A stretch of DNA of 64,000 nucleotides from Lysobacteraceae bacterium NML93-0793 (GCA_002324875.1 NTJG01000003.1:124001-188000); one strand, 5' to 3'. Shown: positions 9,599-19,233, counted from the stretch's first letter. Notes: a model not told the origin generated them from the letters alone. Made by a program: numbers and translations.

Positions 9599-10716
9599 TG
9601 CGCAGCGCCCCCCGCCGCGCCGACATCGTCGGACGGCTGCGATTTCGCTTCCTGCACCGAGCCCTCGGCGATCCGCATGCCCGGGCGCAGCTTGCCGGTG
9701 CCGTCGACGACGATGCGGGTGCCCGGTTCGAGTCCGTCGACGATCTCCGCCAGGCCGCTGTCGCGCACGCCGATCACCACCGGCGCCTGTTCCACGGTCT
9801 CGTCCTCGCGCACGCGGTAGACGAAGGTGTCACGGCCGACCTGGATCACCGCGATCTCGGGAACCATCAGCGCCTCGCGCGAGCGCTGTTCCAGGCGCAC
9901 CTGCATCAGCATGCCGGGCCGGAGCTGGCGATCCGGATTGGCGAAGGTCGCACGGACGGTGACCGCGCGGGTATCGGGGTCGACGCGCGCGTCGACGGTC
10001 TGCACCACGCCCTCGAAATCGACGGCGGGATATGCGGCGCTGCGGCCGAACACGCGCTGGCCCGGCGCGACCACCGACAGCCGGGTCTCCGGCACCGGGA
10101 AGTCGACGTAGACCGCGCCGATGTCGTCGAGCGTGGCGATCGCCGTGCCCGGAGTGACCAGCGCGCCCGTACTGACCTGACGAATGCCGAGCACGCCGGC
10201 GAACGGTGCGCGGATGGTGCGGTCGCCGATGTCGGCGCGGGTTTCCGCCACGTTGGCGCGGGCCGCATCGCGGGTGGCGCGCAGGGTGTCGATCGAGGCA
10301 CGTGCGATGAGTTGCTGGTCGACCAGCTCGGCTCCGCGGCGGTACTGCTGCTCGGCTTCGTTGGCCGCGGCCTCGGCGGCCAGCAACGATGCCTGCTGCT
10401 GGTTTCCCGACAGCGTCACCAGCACCGCCCCGGCCGCGACCTCGTCGCCGCTGTCGAAGTGCACGCGCTGCACGATCTCGCTGACCTTGGCGGTCACGGT
10501 GATCGACTCGCGCGCATTCACGGTACCCAGCGCGGCCACCGTGTCGTTCCACTGGCGCGGCTCGACGGTCGTGGTGGTGACCGGAACCGCGGCACCGCCC
10601 TCGCCACGGGGCGCGGATTCCTGGGCCGCCCCGCCGCAGGCCGACAGCAGCAACGCCAGAAGGAGAATGGGCGCGCGCCGGGACAGCGGGCGGTGACGGG
10701 GAGAATGCTGAAGCAA
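9595..10716 (-). CDS. RND efflux periplasmic adaptor lipoprotein (MFP)
   Basis: Membrane-fusion subunit that links the RND pump to an outer-membrane channel. A lipoprotein signal with lipobox LSAC (LLLALLLSACGG) is followed by the barrel-sandwich half-motif (SEIVQRVHFDSGDEVAAGAVLVTL), a helical hairpin, the second lipoyl half (RAPFAGVLGIRQVSTGALVTPG) and a beta-barrel plus membrane-proximal domain ending GLEPGTRIVVDGTGKLRPGM. I chose the TTG at 10716 because it puts the lipobox 20-25 residues from the start. A TTG at 10818 would add 34 atypical residues and run further into the divergent intergenic region. The start is therefore uncertain; the identity is not. Confidence 0.92.
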   Translation of the reverse strand: MLQHSPRHRPLSRRAPILLLALLLSACGGAAQESAPRGEGGAAVPVTTTTVEPRQWNDTVAALGTVNARESITVTAKVSEIVQRVHFDSGDEVAAGAVLVTLSGNQQQASLLAAEAAANEAEQQYRRGAELVDQQLIARASIDTLRATRDAARANVAETRADIGDRTIRAPFAGVLGIRQVSTGALVTPGTAIATLDDIGAVYVDFPVPETRLSVVAPGQRVFGRSAAYPAVDFEGVVQTVDARVDPDTRAVTVRATFANPDRQLRPGMLMQVRLEQRSREALMVPEIAVIQVGRDTFVYRVREDETVEQAPVVIGVRDSGLAEIVDGLEPGTRIVVDGTGKLRPGMRIAEGSVQEAKSQPSDDVGAAGGAAQ

Positions 10717-10889
10717 GGGGCAACCTGCGCGACCGGGAAAACCGCCCGATCTTACCCGCCCCCGCGTGAGCCTGACCGTGCCAAGAGATGGTGGTGAAAA
10801 AACAGCGTTCCACGTCAACCGCTGGCACGGTCATGCGTTCTGGCGCAGTCTGGCACACCGCGCCACGCGCATGCGCCGAGGCTCTTCCC

Positions 10890-11849
10890 ATGGCCCTGTA
10901 CGACAGCATCCTCGACACCATCGGCCGCACGCCGATCGTCCGCCTGCACCGCATCGCCCCGCCCCACGTCGAACTCTACGCCAAGGTCGAATCCTTCAAT
11001 CCCGGCGGCTCGGTCAAGGACCGTCTGGCGCTGGCGATCATTCTCGACGCCGAAGCCAAGGGCCTGCTCAAGCCCGGGGACACGGTGGTCGAGGCCACGT
11101 CAGGCAATACGGGCATCGCGCTGGCGATGGTCTGCGCGGCGCGCGGCTACAAGTTCGTGGCGACGATGGTCGAGACCTTCTCGATCGAGCGCCGCAAGCT
11201 GATGCGGGCCTACGGCGCCAAGGTCATCCTGACGCCCGCCGGTGAGCGCGGCAGCGGCATGGTCCGCCGCGCGAAGGAACTCGCCGACGAGCACGGCTGG
11301 TTCCTGGCCAGCCAGTTCGCCAACCCGGCGAACCCCGCCTACCACCGCAGCACGACCGCGGCCGAGATCCTGCGCGATTTCGCCGGACACCGCCTCGATC
11401 ATTTCGTCACCGGCTGGGGCACCGGCGGCACACTGACCGGTGTGGGCGAGGTGCTGAAGGTGGCGCGCCCCGAGGTCAAGGTCACGGCCTGCGAACCGGC
11501 GGGCGCGGCGTTGTTGCAGGGCAAGGACTGGTCCCCGCACAAGGTGCAGGGCTGGACGCCGGACTTCGTGCCGGAAGTGCTCAACCGCGACATCGCGGCG
11601 CAGGTGCTGTCGATCGACGATACCGCCTCGATCGAGACCGCGCGCCGCCTGGCGACCGAAGAAGGCCTGTTCGTCGGTATCTCCGCCGGCGGCACCGTGG
11701 CCGCCGCGCTGGAGGTCGCGAAGACGGCCCGCGAGGGCGACGTGATCCTGGCGATGCTGCCCGACACCGGCGAACGCTATTTCTCCACGCCGCTGCTGGC
11801 CGACATCAACGAAGGCTCGGACGACGAGTGGCTGGCGGGTCTGCCGTAA
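10890..11849 (+). CDS. cysK: Cysteine synthase A-type O-acetylserine sulfhydrylase
   Basis: PLP enzyme making cysteine from O-acetylserine and sulfide. The 319 residues are typical. The PLP lysine lies in NPGGSVKDRLA, the substrate loop is EATSGNTGIALAMV, the phosphate-binding glycine loop is GWGTGGTLTGVGEVLK, and the late GISAGGTVAAALEVA is present. The ATG at 10890 gives the conserved MALYDSILDTIGRTPIVRL; upstream in-frame codons lack family similarity. It is divergent from the efflux operon. It could also be a CysM- or cystathionine-beta-synthase-like paralogue, but the sequence is closest to the CysK pattern. Confidence 0.93.
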   Translation: MALYDSILDTIGRTPIVRLHRIAPPHVELYAKVESFNPGGSVKDRLALAIILDAEAKGLLKPGDTVVEATSGNTGIALAMVCAARGYKFVATMVETFSIERRKLMRAYGAKVILTPAGERGSGMVRRAKELADEHGWFLASQFANPANPAYHRSTTAAEILRDFAGHRLDHFVTGWGTGGTLTGVGEVLKVARPEVKVTACEPAGAALLQGKDWSPHKVQGWTPDFVPEVLNRDIAAQVLSIDDTASIETARRLATEEGLFVGISAGGTVAAALEVAKTAREGDVILAMLPDTGERYFSTPLLADINEGSDDEWLAGLP

Positions 11850-11942
11850 CCGGAGGGTGTGACCCTTGGACCGCACGTGCGCTGCACATCGCGTGCAGCG
11901 CGCGGCGCGCCTGCGGTCGCCTTGAAGCCGTCCGTTCTCGCC

Positions 11943-12053
11943 CGTCGTTTCCGCGAACGCGCGCATCCAGTGCGGTCTGCGTCCATGTTTCGACGCCCGG
12001 TCCGGCCGGCCGCTCGGCCGTTGGATGGCGCGGACGCCTTCGCGGAAACGACG
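11943..12053. repeat. Inverted-repeat intergenic element
   Basis: A 15-base perfect inverted pair (CGTCGTTTCCGCGAA at 11943-11957 and its complement at 12039-12053) brackets 81 bases that include further GC-rich dyads. It lies in the 244-base gap between convergent cysK and the next minus-strand gene. Arms of this 'cgcggaaacgacg' kind are common dispersed intergenic repeats in this bacterial group (recollection, not checked here). It could serve as a bidirectional terminator. Confidence 0.55.
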
Positions 12054-12093
12054 GACGCGCTCGACGAATCACCAGGCACATGCGCGAGCGCGC

Positions 12094-12576
12094 TCAGCCC
12101 AGCCAGATCGCCAGTCCGCTCCCCACGATCACCAGCGCGGCCACCCAGGCCAGCCAGCCGTAGCGGCGACTGTCGCCCTCCACCACGGTTTCCTCGCGCG
12201 CCTTGCGCAGCAACGGGGAGCAATGCCGGGCAACGGCCTCACGTGCCTCGGCGTCGCTCAGGCCCGGCTTGGCATCGCGCAGGCGGCGGGCGGCATCGAG
12301 GGTGTTGCCGGTCGCGATCTTCGCCGCCACGGCACTGGGCAGGGTGTCGCTCGCCGTAGGCACGTCGCTGCCCGTCAGGCGGAAGGGGTCGTCATGATCC
12401 AGCGGATCCGAGGGATTGGCAGCGAGACGCTGCACCGCCTGGCGGGCCTCGTCGCGACCGAGCCCCGGGTTGGCGTCACGCAACAGCGAGACCGCCTCGT
12501 CGGGCTTGCCGCGCCGCAACGCGTCGTGCACGGCCAGCGGTGCATACACGCGTCCGGCATGGGTCACTGCGGACAT
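12094..12576 (-). CDS. Hypothetical protein with duplicated helical motif and C-terminal membrane anchor
   Basis: 160-residue protein of unknown role. Two related segments are visible: [20 protein letters not shown] followed by [10 protein letters not shown], and [19 protein letters not shown] followed by [10 protein letters not shown]. Their LRDA-PGL---EAR-AV pattern resembles the L7/L12 C-terminal-like helix motif. A single membrane helix at the very C terminus ([20 protein letters not shown]) suggests a tail-anchored protein with the bulk in the cytoplasm. The ATG at 12576 gives [11 protein letters not shown]; longer in-frame starts run into the divergent macro-domain gene. No function can be assigned. 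Confidence 0.7.
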   Translation of the reverse strand: MSAVTHAGRVYAPLAVHDALRRGKPDEAVSLLRDANPGLGRDEARQAVQRLAANPSDPLDHDDPFRLTGSDVPTASDTLPSAVAAKIATGNTLDAARRLRDAKPGLSDAEAREAVARHCSPLLRKAREETVVEGDSRRYGWLAWVAALVIVGSGLAIWLG

Positions 12577-12699
12577 CGGGTGCCTCCACGACTTCGAAAC
12601 CGGAGGCCGCAGTCTGGCCCAGTGCCGGTGACGGAGCGGTCGCGCCACCCGGCTCGCCGCAGGCGAGGCCATGACGCGGCCTCGTGCAGACTCCGTCCC

Positions 12700-13218
12700 A
12701 TGCCGACGATCCACGCCCGCCAGGCCGACATCACCCGCTGCACCGTCGATGCCATCGTCAATGCGGCCAATCCGTCATTGCTGGGCGGCGGCGGCGTGGA
12801 TGGCGCGATCCATCGCGCCGCAGGACCGGAACTGCTCGCGGCCTGCCGCCGCGTGCCCGAGGTGGCGCCCGGTGTGCGCTGCCCCACCGGCGAGGCGCGC
12901 CTCACGCCCGGGTTCGCATTGCCGGCACGGCATGTGATCCACACCGTGGGGCCGGTCTGGCGCGGTGGCCGGGCAGGCGAAGCGGCACATCTTGCCGCGT
13001 GCTACGACGCCAGCCTGAGGCTCGCGACCGCCGCCGGCGCCCGATCGATCGCGTTTCCGGCCATCAGTTGCGGTGTCTATGGCTATCCGCACGAGGCGGC
13101 GGTGGAGATCGCGGTGGCCACCGTCCGCGCATGGCCGGCCGATGCGCCGATCGACGTGCTGTTCTGCTGCCACGACGCGGGGATGCTGGCGCACTACGTC
13201 GCCGCCCTCGACCGCTGA
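12700..13218 (+). CDS. Macro domain protein (ADP-ribose / O-acetyl-ADP-ribose hydrolase-like)
   Basis: Single macro domain of 172 residues, the size of YmdB-type deacetylases. It binds ADP-ribose and probably removes acetyl or ADP-ribosyl groups in the cytosol. Clear motifs are [20 protein letters not shown] (adenine and distal ribose binding), [14 protein letters not shown] (diphosphate loop with catalytic Asn/Asp region), [22 protein letters not shown] and [13 protein letters not shown] (second phosphate loop). The ATG at 12700 is preceded by a short gap from the divergent hypothetical gene. The physiological substrate is not evident. Confidence 0.94.
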   Translation: MPTIHARQADITRCTVDAIVNAANPSLLGGGGVDGAIHRAAGPELLAACRRVPEVAPGVRCPTGEARLTPGFALPARHVIHTVGPVWRGGRAGEAAHLAACYDASLRLATAAGARSIAFPAISCGVYGYPHEAAVEIAVATVRAWPADAPIDVLFCCHDAGMLAHYVAALDR

Positions 13219-13273
13219 ACGCCGCAGGCGCGCAGGCGTGCAGGTCCCCAGCCGCCCGCGCACGCCGGAAAGG

Positions 13274-13300
13274 ACGACGCCGGCGCGAGGCCGGCGTCGT
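13274..13300. terminator. Hairpin between macro-domain gene and aldolase gene
   Basis: Perfect 10-bp stem ACGACGCCGG / CCGGCGTCGT with a 7-base loop, placed between two convergent genes and suited to ending both transcripts. No clear T-tract follows (TTCGGAG). Confidence 0.5.
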
Positions 13301-13327
13301 TCGGAGCGCGTCAGGGGCCTCGCCCGC

Positions 13328-14332
13328 TCAGCCTTCCCACTTGCCCAGCGCCGCCAGTCCGTTGGCCTTGGCCCGCGCGTGCACGGTCGCTTGTGCCTTG
13401 GCGACGTTGTTGACGATGTCCTGCGACCACAGCTTGAGCGCGGCCGACTGCATCGCGCGCCCATAGGAGAACGACAGCGGCCACGGATTCGGGCCCATGC
13501 GGTTCATCGCGTCCAGATGCGCCGTCGCCTCTTCATCACTCTGCCCGCCCGACAGGAACACGATGCCCGGCAGGATCGCCGGCACCGACGACTTCAGGCA
13601 CATCAGCGTGGCCTCGGCCACTTCCTCCACGTCGGCCTCTTCCTCGCAATCCTGGCCCGGCAGCACCATCGAGGCCTTGAGGATGGTGCCCTCGAGCATG
13701 ACGTTCTGGCTGTAGAGCGCATCGAACACGCCGCGCAGCACGACTTCGGTGACCTCGTACGCGGTCTGGATGTCGTGATCGCCATCGAGCAGCACTTCCG
13801 GCTCGACCATCGGCACCAGGCCCTGCTCCTGGCACAGCGCGGCATACCGCGCGAGCGCGTGCGCGTTGACGTCGATGCAGGTGCCCGACGGCATGTCCTC
13901 GCCGATGGTGATCACCGCGCGCCACTTGGCGAAGCGCGCGCCCAGCTTGTAGTACTCCTCGAGCCGCGCGCGCAGGCCGTCGAGGCCTTCGGTCACCAGC
14001 TCGCCCGGAAAGCCGGCCAGCGCATGCGTGCCCTTGTCGACCTTGATGCCCGGGATGATGCCGTTCTGGGTGAGGTACTTCGCGAACGGCACGCCGGCCT
14101 TCGTCGACTGGCGCAGGGTTTCGTCGAACAGGATCGCGCCGCTGATGTGCTCCGAGAGCTTCGGCGTGGTCAGCAGCAGCTCGCGATAGGCGCGGCGGTT
14201 CTCTTCGTTGTTGGCGATGCCGACCTGCTCGAAGCGCTTGCCGATCGTGCCCGTCGACTCGTCGATGGCGATGATGCCCTTGCCCTTCGCCACCATGGCC
14301 TGGGCGGTTTCGGCAAGCTGTTCGATGCTCAT
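13328..14332 (-). CDS. Class I fructose-bisphosphate aldolase
   Basis: Glycolytic and gluconeogenic Schiff-base aldolase (fructose-1,6-bisphosphate to DHAP plus glyceraldehyde-3-phosphate). The 334 residues match the family. Visible motifs are GKGIIAIDESTGTIGKRF near the N terminus, ARFAKWRAVITIGEDMPSG (substrate lysine), VEPEVLLDGDHDI, MLEGTILKASMVLPGQD (Schiff-base lysine in KASM) and IVFLSGGQSDEEATAHLDAMNR. It shares strand with pyk, pgk and gap nearby, but gaps and an opposite-strand gene argue against a single operon. Confidence 0.96.
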   Translation of the reverse strand: MSIEQLAETAQAMVAKGKGIIAIDESTGTIGKRFEQVGIANNEENRRAYRELLLTTPKLSEHISGAILFDETLRQSTKAGVPFAKYLTQNGIIPGIKVDKGTHALAGFPGELVTEGLDGLRARLEEYYKLGARFAKWRAVITIGEDMPSGTCIDVNAHALARYAALCQEQGLVPMVEPEVLLDGDHDIQTAYEVTEVVLRGVFDALYSQNVMLEGTILKASMVLPGQDCEEEADVEEVAEATLMCLKSSVPAILPGIVFLSGGQSDEEATAHLDAMNRMGPNPWPLSFSYGRAMQSAALKLWSQDIVNNVAKAQATVHARAKANGLAALGKWEG

Positions 14333-14501
14333 GACGGAGTTCCGGGGTCGACGGGAGGGGCGCGATTATAGCCCGCGGCCCTGCGGCAGCCCGATCGGGA
14401 AACCCCTGACCGCCACGCGCTCGGCTTGCCGATGGCGGCTGTCGCGCCAGGGGCCGAGCATCCGGGCTTCATGCCCCGCGGGGCGTCTGCCGGAAGACCC
14501 C

Positions 14502-15017
14502 ATGACGATTGCCCGATACATCCTCCCGCTTCTGCTCGCGTGCATCGCGGCGCCGACGGCCGACGCCCAGACCTCGAACCCGCAGCAGGCAGCGGATGAA
14601 CTCCGCGCAGCCGCGACCGGCTATGCGCTGACCACGATGGCGACTGTGCAGCAGAGCCTGGATGTGCGGTGCGGTCGCATGCCCGGCGAGGCCGGCCCGC
14701 GGGCGCAGGCCGCCTATCGGACCTGGCTGGACCGGAACACACCGGCGCTCGAGGGCGCGATCCGGCATCTGCAGACGATGTCGCAGGCGGTCGCCGAGGC
14801 CCAGGGCGGCGACGCCGGCCGGCAGTTCGGTGAGGCCCGGATCGCCGAAGCCACGATGGTGGCCTTGCGGTCCATCGCCACCGTGTTTCCGGATGGAACC
14901 GCCGACGACCCGACGTGTGCGCGCATCCTCCATCTCGCCACAGCCGGCGAGATGGACCTTCTTCGTCATCCCGAATTCGGCGTGGTGCTCGAACAGCTCG
15001 GGCGGGCGGCGGACTGA
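14502..15017 (+). CDS. Hypothetical exported protein
   Basis: 171 residues beginning with a plausible signal peptide (MTIARYILPLLLACIAAPTADA, cleavage before QTSNP). The mature part is mostly helical with two cysteines (VRCGRM and DPTCAR) that could form a disulfide in the periplasm. No family is recognised. It overlaps nothing and points towards pyk, whose stop lies 7 bases beyond, so both genes end back to back. Confidence 0.7.
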   Translation: MTIARYILPLLLACIAAPTADAQTSNPQQAADELRAAATGYALTTMATVQQSLDVRCGRMPGEAGPRAQAAYRTWLDRNTPALEGAIRHLQTMSQAVAEAQGGDAGRQFGEARIAEATMVALRSIATVFPDGTADDPTCARILHLATAGEMDLLRHPEFGVVLEQLGRAAD

Positions 15018-15024
15018 CGCGCGG

Positions 15025-16515
15025 TCAGAGTTCGCCCAGCCCCTCGGCCCGTCCGTCCTGACCGACCTGCAGCAGACGCAGGGTATTGGTGGCCCCGTGC
15101 GTCTCCATGTGCTCGCCACTGGTGAACACCACGCGCTCGCCCGGGCCGAGCAAACCCGCTTCCACCAGCAGGCGGATGCTGCCGCGCGCGGCCTCGCGCG
15201 GGGTCTGGCCGCGACTGTCGTAGTTGAACGGGAACACGTCGCGCATCAGCGACATACGCCGGCGCGCGCCATCGTGACGCGCGAACGCGTAGATCGATGC
15301 GCCACCGCGGAACCGCGACAGATAGCGCGCCGTGCCGCCGGACTCGGTCATCGCGACGATCGCGCCGACACCTACGTGCTCCGACAGGAACATCGCCGCC
15401 ATCGCGATCGCATGGTCGGCGCGTTCCAGATTGCGCTGGGCCTTTTCGAAATCGGTGTCGTGGGCGAACTGGCGCTCGGCGCCGACGCAGATACGCGCCA
15501 TCGCCTCGACCGCACGCACCGGATACGCGCCGGCGGCGGTCTCGGCCGACAGCATCACCGCGTCGGTACCGTCGATGACCGAGTTGGCCACGTCCAGCAC
15601 CTCGGCGCGGGTCGGCATCGGCGATTCGACCATCGACTGCAGCATCTGCGTCGCGGTGATCACGACCTTGTTGCGGGCCAGCGACTCGCGAATGATCTTC
15701 TTCTGCAGGCCCGGCAGCTCGGCATCGCCGATCTCCACGCCCAGATCGCCGCGGGCCACCATCACCACGTCGCTGGCGTCGATGATCTCGGCCAGGTTGT
15801 CGATCGCCTCGGTGCGCTCGATCTTCGACACCAGCGCGGCATCGCTGCCGTGCGAGCGCGCGATCGAACGCGCCTCCTCCATGTCGGCAGCATTGCGACA
15901 GAACGACACCGCGATGAAATCGACGCCGATGTCGGCCGCCACCTTGATCAGCTGACGGTCGTGATCGGTCAGCGCGCCGAGCGACAGGCCGCCGCCCTGC
16001 TTGTTGAGCCCCTTGCGGTTCGACAGCACGCCATCGTTGAGCACCGTGGTGACGATGCGCGCGCCTTCGACGGCGGTCACCTGCAGCTGCATCAGGCCGT
16101 CGTCGAGCAGCAGCACGTCGCCGGCTTCGACGTCGCCCGGCAGGCCGAGATAGCTCACGCCCACTTCGTCGATCGTGCCCGGCGGCGCATCGGGATCGGC
16201 CACCAGATCGAAGCGCGCACCGGCCCGCAACTGCACCTTGCCGTCGGCGAACTTTTCGATGCGGATCTTCGGACCCGGCAGGTCGGCCAGGATGCCGACT
16301 TCGACACCTGCGCGATCAGCCGCCTCGCGCACCGCGTCGGCCCGCGCTTTCTGCGAGGCGGGATCGCCATGGGAGAAGTTCAGGCGGACCGCGTTCACGC
16401 CGGCGGCGATCAGGGCGTCGAGCACGCCCGGCGCGTCGGTCGCGGGCCCCAGCGTGGCGAGAATGCGGGTACGGCGACGGTGCGCCGGAACGGTAGGAAG
16501 GTCTGTCGTGGTCAT
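15025..16515 (-). CDS. pyk: Pyruvate kinase
   Basis: Final glycolytic kinase (phosphoenolpyruvate + ADP to pyruvate + ATP). About 496 residues. Signatures visible are TRILATLGPATD, NAVRLNFSHGD, the B-domain region, SKIERTEAIDNLAEII, VMVARGDLGVEIG (active-site block), SMVESPMPTRAEVLDVANSVIDGTDAVMLSAETAAGAYPV split over the large barrel, and a C-terminal allosteric domain. The ATG at 16515 (MTTTDLPTV) is preferred over upstream TTG/GTG codons because homologues begin shortly before RRTRILATLGP. Confidence 0.96.
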   Translation of the reverse strand: MTTTDLPTVPAHRRRTRILATLGPATDAPGVLDALIAAGVNAVRLNFSHGDPASQKARADAVREAADRAGVEVGILADLPGPKIRIEKFADGKVQLRAGARFDLVADPDAPPGTIDEVGVSYLGLPGDVEAGDVLLLDDGLMQLQVTAVEGARIVTTVLNDGVLSNRKGLNKQGGGLSLGALTDHDRQLIKVAADIGVDFIAVSFCRNAADMEEARSIARSHGSDAALVSKIERTEAIDNLAEIIDASDVVMVARGDLGVEIGDAELPGLQKKIIRESLARNKVVITATQMLQSMVESPMPTRAEVLDVANSVIDGTDAVMLSAETAAGAYPVRAVEAMARICVGAERQFAHDTDFEKAQRNLERADHAIAMAAMFLSEHVGVGAIVAMTESGGTARYLSRFRGGASIYAFARHDGARRRMSLMRDVFPFNYDSRGQTPREAARGSIRLLVEAGLLGPGERVVFTSGEHMETHGATNTLRLLQVGQDGRAEGLGEL

Positions 16516-16803
16516 GGGCCGAGTGTAGTGTCCACCGGTAGTCAAAGGCATGTTGCGCAGCAGCAGGCGCAGATCTACGCGCTCCCCGGCGCGCTCGGGG
16601 ACATTACTTGAAAACGCGGAAAGGCGTATCCGGTGGCGTACTGCAGAGCGGAGCGACAGCAGTGTCTTGGGCTCGCGTTGATACGAGCTGCGCCGCCTTC
16701 CGGCCCGCGCCGATGCTTGAGCACCGCGTCGACGCGGCGGGCCAACGGAGGGGCGTCACGCGGCACAGGCGCGTTAGTCCTCCGCCGCCAGCCCCGACGG
16801 ACA

Positions 16804-17445
16804 TCAACGCACCGCGGCCAGCAGCGCGTCCGGCGATGCCACGAGCTGATCGGCGCCGGCCGTGCGCAGCTCATCCGCGCTTCCGAAGCCCCAGAGCACG
16901 CCGATCGAGCGCATGCCGTGCTGGCGTGCGCCCTCGATGTCCATGCGCCGGTCGCCGATCATCGTCGCGTCCGAGGCTGTGAGCTGCAGTCGCGACAAGG
17001 CCTCGGCGATCAGTTCGCGCTTGTAGCGGCGGACGCCGTCGTCGCTGGCGCCGATCACGCTCGCGAACGCAGGGCCGAACGGCAAGGCATCGATGATCCG
17101 CCGCGCGAACACCTCGCGCTTCGACGTCACCACCGCCAGGCGCCATCCCTCGGCCGCCAGCGCGGTGATCATCGCCGCGATGCCGGCGTAAACGCGGTGC
17201 TCGCGCCAGCCCTGCGTGTCGTAGCGCTCGCGGTACAGCGCGACCGCCTGCTCGGCGCGTGCTCGGTCGCCGCCGAACAGCGCCTCGAAGCTGTCGTGAA
17301 GCGGCGGGCCGATCCACGGCAACAGCGCCTCGCGCGACTGCGGCGGATGCCCCAGCGCGTCGAGGGTATGCGCGATGCCGCCGAGGATGCCCGGCTCCGA
17401 ATCGATCAGCGTGCCGTCGAGATCGAAGAACAGCGCCCGGGTCAC
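16804..17445 (-). CDS. HAD family phosphatase (phosphoglycolate phosphatase-like)
   Basis: 213-residue HAD hydrolase with the four expected motifs: [12 protein letters not shown] (nucleophile Asp and acid/base Asp), [14 protein letters not shown] (Ser/Thr motif), the following Lys region [20 protein letters not shown], and [19 protein letters not shown] (acidic motif). A capped Gph-like enzyme acting on small phosphoesters is likely. It starts with GTG at 17445, overlapping the pgk stop as GTGA, so it is translated with pgk. The pairing may be metabolite repair of phosphorylated glycolytic by-products, which is inference. Confidence 0.88.
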   Translation of the reverse strand: MTRALFFDLDGTLIDSEPGILGGIAHTLDALGHPPQSREALLPWIGPPLHDSFEALFGGDRARAEQAVALYRERYDTQGWREHRVYAGIAAMITALAAEGWRLAVVTSKREVFARRIIDALPFGPAFASVIGASDDGVRRYKRELIAEALSRLQLTASDATMIGDRRMDIEGARQHGMRSIGVLWGFGSADELRTAGADQLVASPDALLAAVR

Positions 17446-18617
17446 GCGCCGCGTGCGTCGAGCGCTGCGACGGCCGGCAACGTCTTGCCCTCGAGGAATT
17501 CGAGAAACGCGCCGCCGCCGGTCGAGATGTAGGACACGTCATCGGCGATGCCGTACTTGTCGACCGCGGCCAGGGTGTCGCCGCCGCCGGCGATCGAGAA
17601 CGCCTTCGATGCCGCCACCGCGCGCGCCAGCGCCTCGGTGCCCGTGCCGAACGCGTCGAACTCGAACACGCCGACCGGGCCGTTCCAGACCACGGTGCCG
17701 GCGTCCGCGATCAGCGCCGCGTAGCGCTTCGCGGTATCCGGACCGATGTCGAGGATCATATCGTCGGCGCCGACGGCATCGACGGCCTTGACCGTCGCCG
17801 GCGCGTCGGCCGCGAACGCGGGCGCGACGACGACGTCGGTCGGCACCGGAATCTCGGCGCCACGCGCCTTCGCATCGGCCATGATCTGCTTCGCGGTGTC
17901 GAGCAGGTCGGGCTCGACCAGCGACTTGCCGACATCGTGGCCCAGCGCGGCGATGAAGGTATTGGCGATGCCGCCGCCGACGATCAGCTGGTCCACCTTG
18001 CCGACCAGCGACGACAGCAGTTCGAGCTTGGTCGACACCTTGCTGCCCGCGACGATCGCCAGCAGCGGACGCGCCGGCGCGTCGAGCGCCTTCGCCAGCG
18101 CATCGAGTTCGGCCATCAGCAGCGGGCCGCCGGCCGCCGTCTTCGCGAAACGGATCACGCCGTGCGTCGACGCCTGCGCGCGATGCGCGGTGCCGAAGGC
18201 GTCCATGACGAAGACATCGCACAGCGCGGCGTACTTCTTCGACAGCGCCTCGTCGTCGTCCTTCTCGCCGACGTTCATGCGGCAGTTCTCCAGCAGCACC
18301 AGCTGGCCCGGCGCGACCTCGACGCCATCGACCCAGTCGCGCACCAGCGGCACCTCGATGCCGAGCAGTTCGGACAGGCGCGCGGCGACAGGCGCCAGGG
18401 AATCGGCCTCGCTCCAGCTGCCTTCCTTGGGACGGCCGAGATGCGAGGTCACCATCACCGCCGCGCCCTTCTCCAGTGCGTACTTCAACGTCGGCAGCGA
18501 CGCGGTGATGCGCTGGTCGGAGGTGACCTTGCCGCCGTCGACGGGGACGTTGAGGTCCTGCCGGATCAGCACGCGCTTGCCGGACAGGTCGAGATCGGTC
18601 ATGCGGACGATGGTCAT
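17442..18617 (-). CDS. pgk: Phosphoglycerate kinase
   Basis: Glycolytic ATP-forming kinase (1,3-bisphosphoglycerate + ADP to 3-phosphoglycerate + ATP). 391 residues. Motifs present are [19 protein letters not shown] (substrate site), [34 protein letters not shown] hinge, [17 protein letters not shown] and [14 protein letters not shown]. The start ATG at 18617 ([13 protein letters not shown]) is the last of three copies of the same start region produced by a 211-bp tandem duplication upstream, so the native leader has been displaced. A second ATG six codons in (MTDLDLSG) is a possible alternative start. Translation continues into the HAD gene. Confidence 0.97.
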   Translation of the reverse strand: MTIVRMTDLDLSGKRVLIRQDLNVPVDGGKVTSDQRITASLPTLKYALEKGAAVMVTSHLGRPKEGSWSEADSLAPVAARLSELLGIEVPLVRDWVDGVEVAPGQLVLLENCRMNVGEKDDDEALSKKYAALCDVFVMDAFGTAHRAQASTHGVIRFAKTAAGGPLLMAELDALAKALDAPARPLLAIVAGSKVSTKLELLSSLVGKVDQLIVGGGIANTFIAALGHDVGKSLVEPDLLDTAKQIMADAKARGAEIPVPTDVVVAPAFAADAPATVKAVDAVGADDMILDIGPDTAKRYAALIADAGTVVWNGPVGVFEFDAFGTGTEALARAVAASKAFSIAGGGDTLAAVDKYGIADDVSYISTGGGAFLEFLEGKTLPAVAALDARGA

Positions 18618-19039
18618 TAGCTCTGGACTCTCTTGAATGATCGGAAGGATGTGCGCCATGCCTTCCCTGGCGTGACGCGGCTGCAATCGCAGACACCTGC
18701 CCGGCCCTCCATGGCCGGGCGCTCGCCGCGCGGACTGCCGGAGGGCAGTCCGCTCAGACCGGCTCGCCCTGCCGGATCAGCACGCGCTTGCCGGACAGGT
18801 CGAGATCGGTCATGCGGACGATGGTCATTAGCTCTGGACTCTCTTGAATGATCGGAAGGATGTGCGCCATGCCTTCCCTGGCGTGACGCGGCTGCAATCG
18901 CAGACACCTGCCCGGCCCTCCATGGCCGGGCGCTCGCCGCGCGGACTGCCGGAGGGCAGTCCGCTCAGACCGGCTCGCCCTGCCGGATCAGCACGCGCTT
19001 GCCGGACAGGTCGAGATCGGTCATGCGGACGATGGTCAT
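18557..19039 (-). repeat. 211-bp tandem duplication carrying the pgk start region
   Basis: Units at 18557-18767 and 18768-18978 appear identical by eye, and a partial third copy of 61 bases lies at 18979-19039. Each copy contains the first 20 codons of pgk. Only the copy nearest pgk continues into the gene. The other two run into GGC GAG CCG GTC TGA and would give 24-residue peptides. The 150-base spacer contains two hairpins: GGACTGCC/GGCAGTCC with a CTCC-like loop, and GCCCGGCC/GGCCGGGC. Native upstream DNA resumes at 19040 with AAAGGAGAAC-type sequence on the plus strand. Confidence 0.9.
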
Positions 19040-19233
19040 GGCGGTGGGCTCGCTGTCGTTGAAAGGAGAACGCAGTGCGTCAGCGGCGCATTGTCCGCGG
19101 TGTGCCTGCAGCCAGGCAAACCCGCTCGAATCCTGCAGGCGCGCGCTCGCGCGGAAGAGGCGTTGGCGACAACGTCCAATCGCGCGACTTCGAAGAGGGG
19201 AATGCACGGCTCCACGGCACCCGCATCGTCCTC

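Noticed and set aside
6437..9820. Very long plus-strand open frame (1127 codons) opposite the RND permease, and similar ones opposite other genes (4027-6543, 14662-16611, 20721-23057, 57580-59745, 60227-62257).
   Set aside because: They are antisense shadows of well-recognised genes in GC-rich DNA, with His/Arg/Gln/Asp-rich low-complexity translations and no known domains.
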